This document shows positions 12,202-14,354 of a DNA stretch of 14,354 nucleotides, piece by piece (position 1 is the first letter of the stretch; every line of letters begins with the position of its first letter). Both the position numbers and the translations under genes were made by a program. Below the pieces are notes generated by a model. It was not told where the DNA came from, did no database searches, and was given only the letters and a program-made list of their open reading frames with translations. The stretch is from Methanobacteriota archaeon (GTDB taxonomy: Archaea; Thermoplasmatota; E2; DHVEG-1). The stretch spans positions 1-14,354 of the forward strand of contig CAIYYQ010000175.1 in assembly GCA_903930505.1 (NCBI GenBank), given 5' to 3'.

Positions 12202-13164
12202 ATGCCTACATTCTCTGATATCGAACACGCCTACCAGCGAATCCAACATATGATCAATAAAACCCCGGTGATGACCTCACGGACATTAAACACCATGATC
12301 GGTGCGAATGTTTTTTTGAAATGCGAGAATTTTCAACGGGTTGGTGCCTTCAAGTTCCGCGGGGTAAGCAACAAGCTTCTTCAGTTAACAGATGGCAAGA
12401 AAAAACGAGGGGTAATCACCCATTCCAGCGGAAACCATGCACAAGCACTCGCCCTTGCGTCATCTTTTCTTGGGATAAAATCTGTTATTGTGATGCCAGG
12501 TAATGCACCGCAGGTAAAAATTGAGGCAACCAAAGGTTACGGAGCAGAAATAATCCGATGCGCAAACACGGTTGAAGCTAGAGAAAAAACCTGCAAAGAT
12601 CTCATGAACAAGTACGGGTACACGCTTGTTCACCCTTACGATGATGATCAGATTATAGCTGGTGCAGGAACCGCTGCATATGAACTCATCAAAGAAATCG
12701 GACCAGTGGATTACATGTTTTGTCCAATCGGCGGCGGCGGGTTAACCAGTGGAACATCAATTGCAACAAAAGGACTATGTCCAAATGCAACAGTGATTGC
12801 AGTGGAACCAGAAAAAGCAAATGATGCGTACCGATCCTTTAAAGAAGGCGCACTCAAACAGAGCACCTATCCTAATACGATTGCTGATGGTTTACGCACA
12901 GCACTCTGTGAACGAACATTTCATATTATCCAAAAAAACGTTGACGATATCATCACGGTAACAGAAAAAGAAATCGTTGATGCGATGAAGTTTCTCTGGA
13001 CACGAATGAAAATTGTTGTTGAGCCATCAGGTGCGGTTGCTGTTGCAGGCATTCTTACTAAGAAAAAAACAGTTCATAACAAAAAGGTCGGTGTCATCAT
13101 CAGCGGAGGAAATGTCGATCTTGATGATTTCTTCCAAGGTTATTATCAACACATAAAAAATTAG
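12202..13164 (+). CDS. ilvA: PLP-dependent threonine/serine dehydratase (or serine racemase)
   Basis: A fold-type II PLP enzyme of 320 residues that removes ammonia from threonine or serine to give 2-oxobutyrate or pyruvate. The PLP lysine is K51 in GAFKFRG. The substrate loop is SSGNHAQ (75-81). The phosphate cup is PIGGGG (175-180), followed by EPSGAVAVAG (274-283) and SGGN (301-304). VEPEKANDAY places E202, A206 and D208 in the spacing of the divalent-metal site of serine racemases and related dehydratases. There is no C-terminal ACT domain, so it resembles the short catabolic (TdcB) or racemase form and not feedback-controlled biosynthetic IlvA. Serine racemase activity cannot be excluded. 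The radical SAM gene follows after 24 bp on the same strand. Confidence 0.88.
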   Translation: MPTFSDIEHAYQRIQHMINKTPVMTSRTLNTMIGANVFLKCENFQRVGAFKFRGVSNKLLQLTDGKKKRGVITHSSGNHAQALALASSFLGIKSVIVMPGNAPQVKIEATKGYGAEIIRCANTVEAREKTCKDLMNKYGYTLVHPYDDDQIIAGAGTAAYELIKEIGPVDYMFCPIGGGGLTSGTSIATKGLCPNATVIAVEPEKANDAYRSFKEGALKQSTYPNTIADGLRTALCERTFHIIQKNVDDIITVTEKEIVDAMKFLWTRMKIVVEPSGAVAVAGILTKKKTVHNKKVGVIISGGNVDLDDFFQGYYQHIKN

Positions 13165-13188
13165 AAAAATCAAAAGGTTGACGGTACG

Positions 13189-14319
13189 GTGGTAATTACA
13201 GAAATACAAGCAAAATCTATTCTTCGAACACATAAAAAAATTGAATCCTGGTTTCTTTCACGATATGGAATGAATCTGTATCGAGGTTGCACCCATAACT
13301 GCATGTACTGCGATGGACGAGCAGAAAAATATCAGGTTGATGGTGAATTTGGTTGCGACGTTGCCGTGAAAATAAATGCAATTGATGTCCTACGACAAGA
13401 ACTTGATTTTACACGCAGACGAAAACCATTGAAACCAGGATATGTGATGATCGGCGGAGGAGTAGGTGATAGCTATCAACCTGTTGATCAGCAGTATCAA
13501 CTCAGCAGAAAAACCCTTGAATTGATGAGTGAAAAAAAACTGCCAGTTCATATTCTTACAAAATCCACGCTCGTGAAACGAGATATTGATATTCTCACAC
13601 AAATCAACAGCAGTTCTAAAGCGATTGTGAGCATGAGTTTTTCATCTGTTGACGATCACATCAGTTCAATCTTTGAACCAGGTGTTCCACCGCCAAGCGA
13701 ACGACTCAAGATGCTTGATTCTTTCAAACAACAAGGAATCCCATGTGGAATGTTTCTCATGCCAGTCATACCCTTTATCACCGACACTTATGAGCAGATG
13801 GAACAATCCATCAAGGCAGCATATGATTTCAAATTGGATTTTATCATCTTCAGTGGCATGACGTTAAAAGAAGGAAAACAAAAAACCTATTTCTACAACA
13901 CATTAGAAAAAACATACCCGGAGCTTCTACCAAACTATCATACCATCTACCCTAAGGATCATCAATGGGGAAACGCCTCAGACACGTACTATGCTTCAAT
14001 TAATGAAACTTTTCGTCTGCTAGCAAAAAAATATCAGATACCGAAACGCATACCACCGCACTTGTATGTAGATATCGTGGATGAAAATGATCGCGTCATT
14101 GTCATGCTTGAACATCTAGATTATTTGCTAAAAACCGAAGGGAAACCATCACCGTATGGATATACAGCATATTCGATTTCACAGCTGAAGGAACCATTGT
14201 CTTCCATGAAACATAATCTCCGTCAAATTAAAGGAGTAGGCCCTACAACAGAAAAAATCGTCAAGGAGATTATCGAAACCGGGCGTTCATCATACTACGA
14301 AGAACTCCTCTACGGTTGA
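13189..14319 (+). CDS. Radical SAM protein (SPL/Rv2578c type) with C-terminal helix-hairpin-helix
   Basis: A 376-residue radical SAM enzyme. The iron-sulfur motif is CTHNCMYC (C34, C38, C41), the CX3CX2C spacing of the SplB-related COG1533 family. It is preceded by GMNLYRGC, typical of the Rv2578c-like branch. Later segments include MIGGGVGDSYQPVD (87-100), a substrate-side HILTKS (121-126) and SMSFSSVDD (148-156). The C terminus (about 335-374) carries a helix-hairpin-helix, LRQIKGVGPTTEKIVKEII (344-362), a motif that usually contacts DNA or RNA backbones. Members of this broad family include spore photoproduct lyase, but the reaction of this branch is unknown. The start is GTG 13189, the first start codon after the in-frame stop at 13162, with AGGT 10 bases upstream. 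It probably shares a transcript with the dehydratase gene, though no functional link is apparent. Confidence 0.85.
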   Translation: MVITEIQAKSILRTHKKIESWFLSRYGMNLYRGCTHNCMYCDGRAEKYQVDGEFGCDVAVKINAIDVLRQELDFTRRRKPLKPGYVMIGGGVGDSYQPVDQQYQLSRKTLELMSEKKLPVHILTKSTLVKRDIDILTQINSSSKAIVSMSFSSVDDHISSIFEPGVPPPSERLKMLDSFKQQGIPCGMFLMPVIPFITDTYEQMEQSIKAAYDFKLDFIIFSGMTLKEGKQKTYFYNTLEKTYPELLPNYHTIYPKDHQWGNASDTYYASINETFRLLAKKYQIPKRIPPHLYVDIVDENDRVIVMLEHLDYLLKTEGKPSPYGYTAYSISQLKEPLSSMKHNLRQIKGVGPTTEKIVKEIIETGRSSYYEELLYG

Positions 14320-14325
14320 ACGAAT

Positions 14326-14335
14326 CTTTTTAAAG
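14326..14335 (+). promoter_or_regulatory. TATA-like box near the right end
   Basis: CTTTTTAAAG lies just after the radical SAM stop codon. It could be the promoter of a gene starting beyond the window, or part of a terminator. Confidence 0.25.
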
Positions 14336-14354
14336 AACCAAGCTCTTCGCAGAA

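Noticed and set aside
1..14354. CRISPR array, insertion sequence or integrase
   Set aside because: No regularly spaced repeats, transposase motifs or recombinase motifs were found on either strand. The AbiE pair is the only defence-like element.

Overview
The window reads as archaeal chromosome. The evidence is an archaeo-eukaryotic primase small subunit, TATA-like boxes about 25-30 bp upstream of several start codons that lack a Shine-Dalgarno sequence (leaderless style), two secreted proteins ending in a PGF-CTERM-like archaeosortase tail, two tRNA genes without an encoded CCA, and a small archaeal-type MoaD/ThiS ubiquitin-like protein. The AT-rich sequence and the protein styles would fit an uncultured euryarchaeon, possibly Thermoplasmatota. 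That placement is inference; no rRNA or other lineage marker is present.

Layout. Bases 1-397 hold no supportable gene, only a perfect hairpin, a repeat and a promoter. A compact primase small subunit follows (398-1696). Next is a short structured stretch with an apparently broken reading frame (1714-1867), then a small protein with a DUF5710-like motif (1868-2317). On the minus strand lie a 76-aa unknown and adenine phosphoribosyltransferase (2328-3091), divergent from methylthioadenosine phosphorylase (3184-4044). These last two form a salvage pair: one releases adenine from methylthioadenosine and the other turns adenine into AMP.

Bases 4114-6539 hold a surface VIT/VWA protein (minus strand) divergent from a small membrane-anchored protein with a DUF5640/lipocalin-like domain. 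An AbiE-type toxin-antitoxin pair (6777-8338) abuts the 3' side of tRNA-Glu(CUC). Upstream of that tRNA, in the same direction, is a MoaD/ThiS-like sulfur carrier, divergent from tRNA-Ser(CGA). Then come a two-gene operon of a Cys-rich membrane protein and a DUF3795 protein (8954-9927), a ZIP metal transporter (10037-10756), a secreted protein with two near-duplicate fibronectin type III domains (10900-12123), a PLP-dependent threonine/serine dehydratase (12202-13164), and a radical SAM protein of the SPL/Rv2578c type with a helix-hairpin-helix tail (13189-14319).

Most of this is housekeeping and surface-protein content. The accessory-looking part is the AbiE module beside the tRNA. The least explained parts are the compact primase, the frame-broken stretch at 1714-1867, the Cys-rich membrane/DUF3795 pair and the HhH-tailed radical SAM enzyme. 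I did not find a clear large new defence or biosynthetic system.
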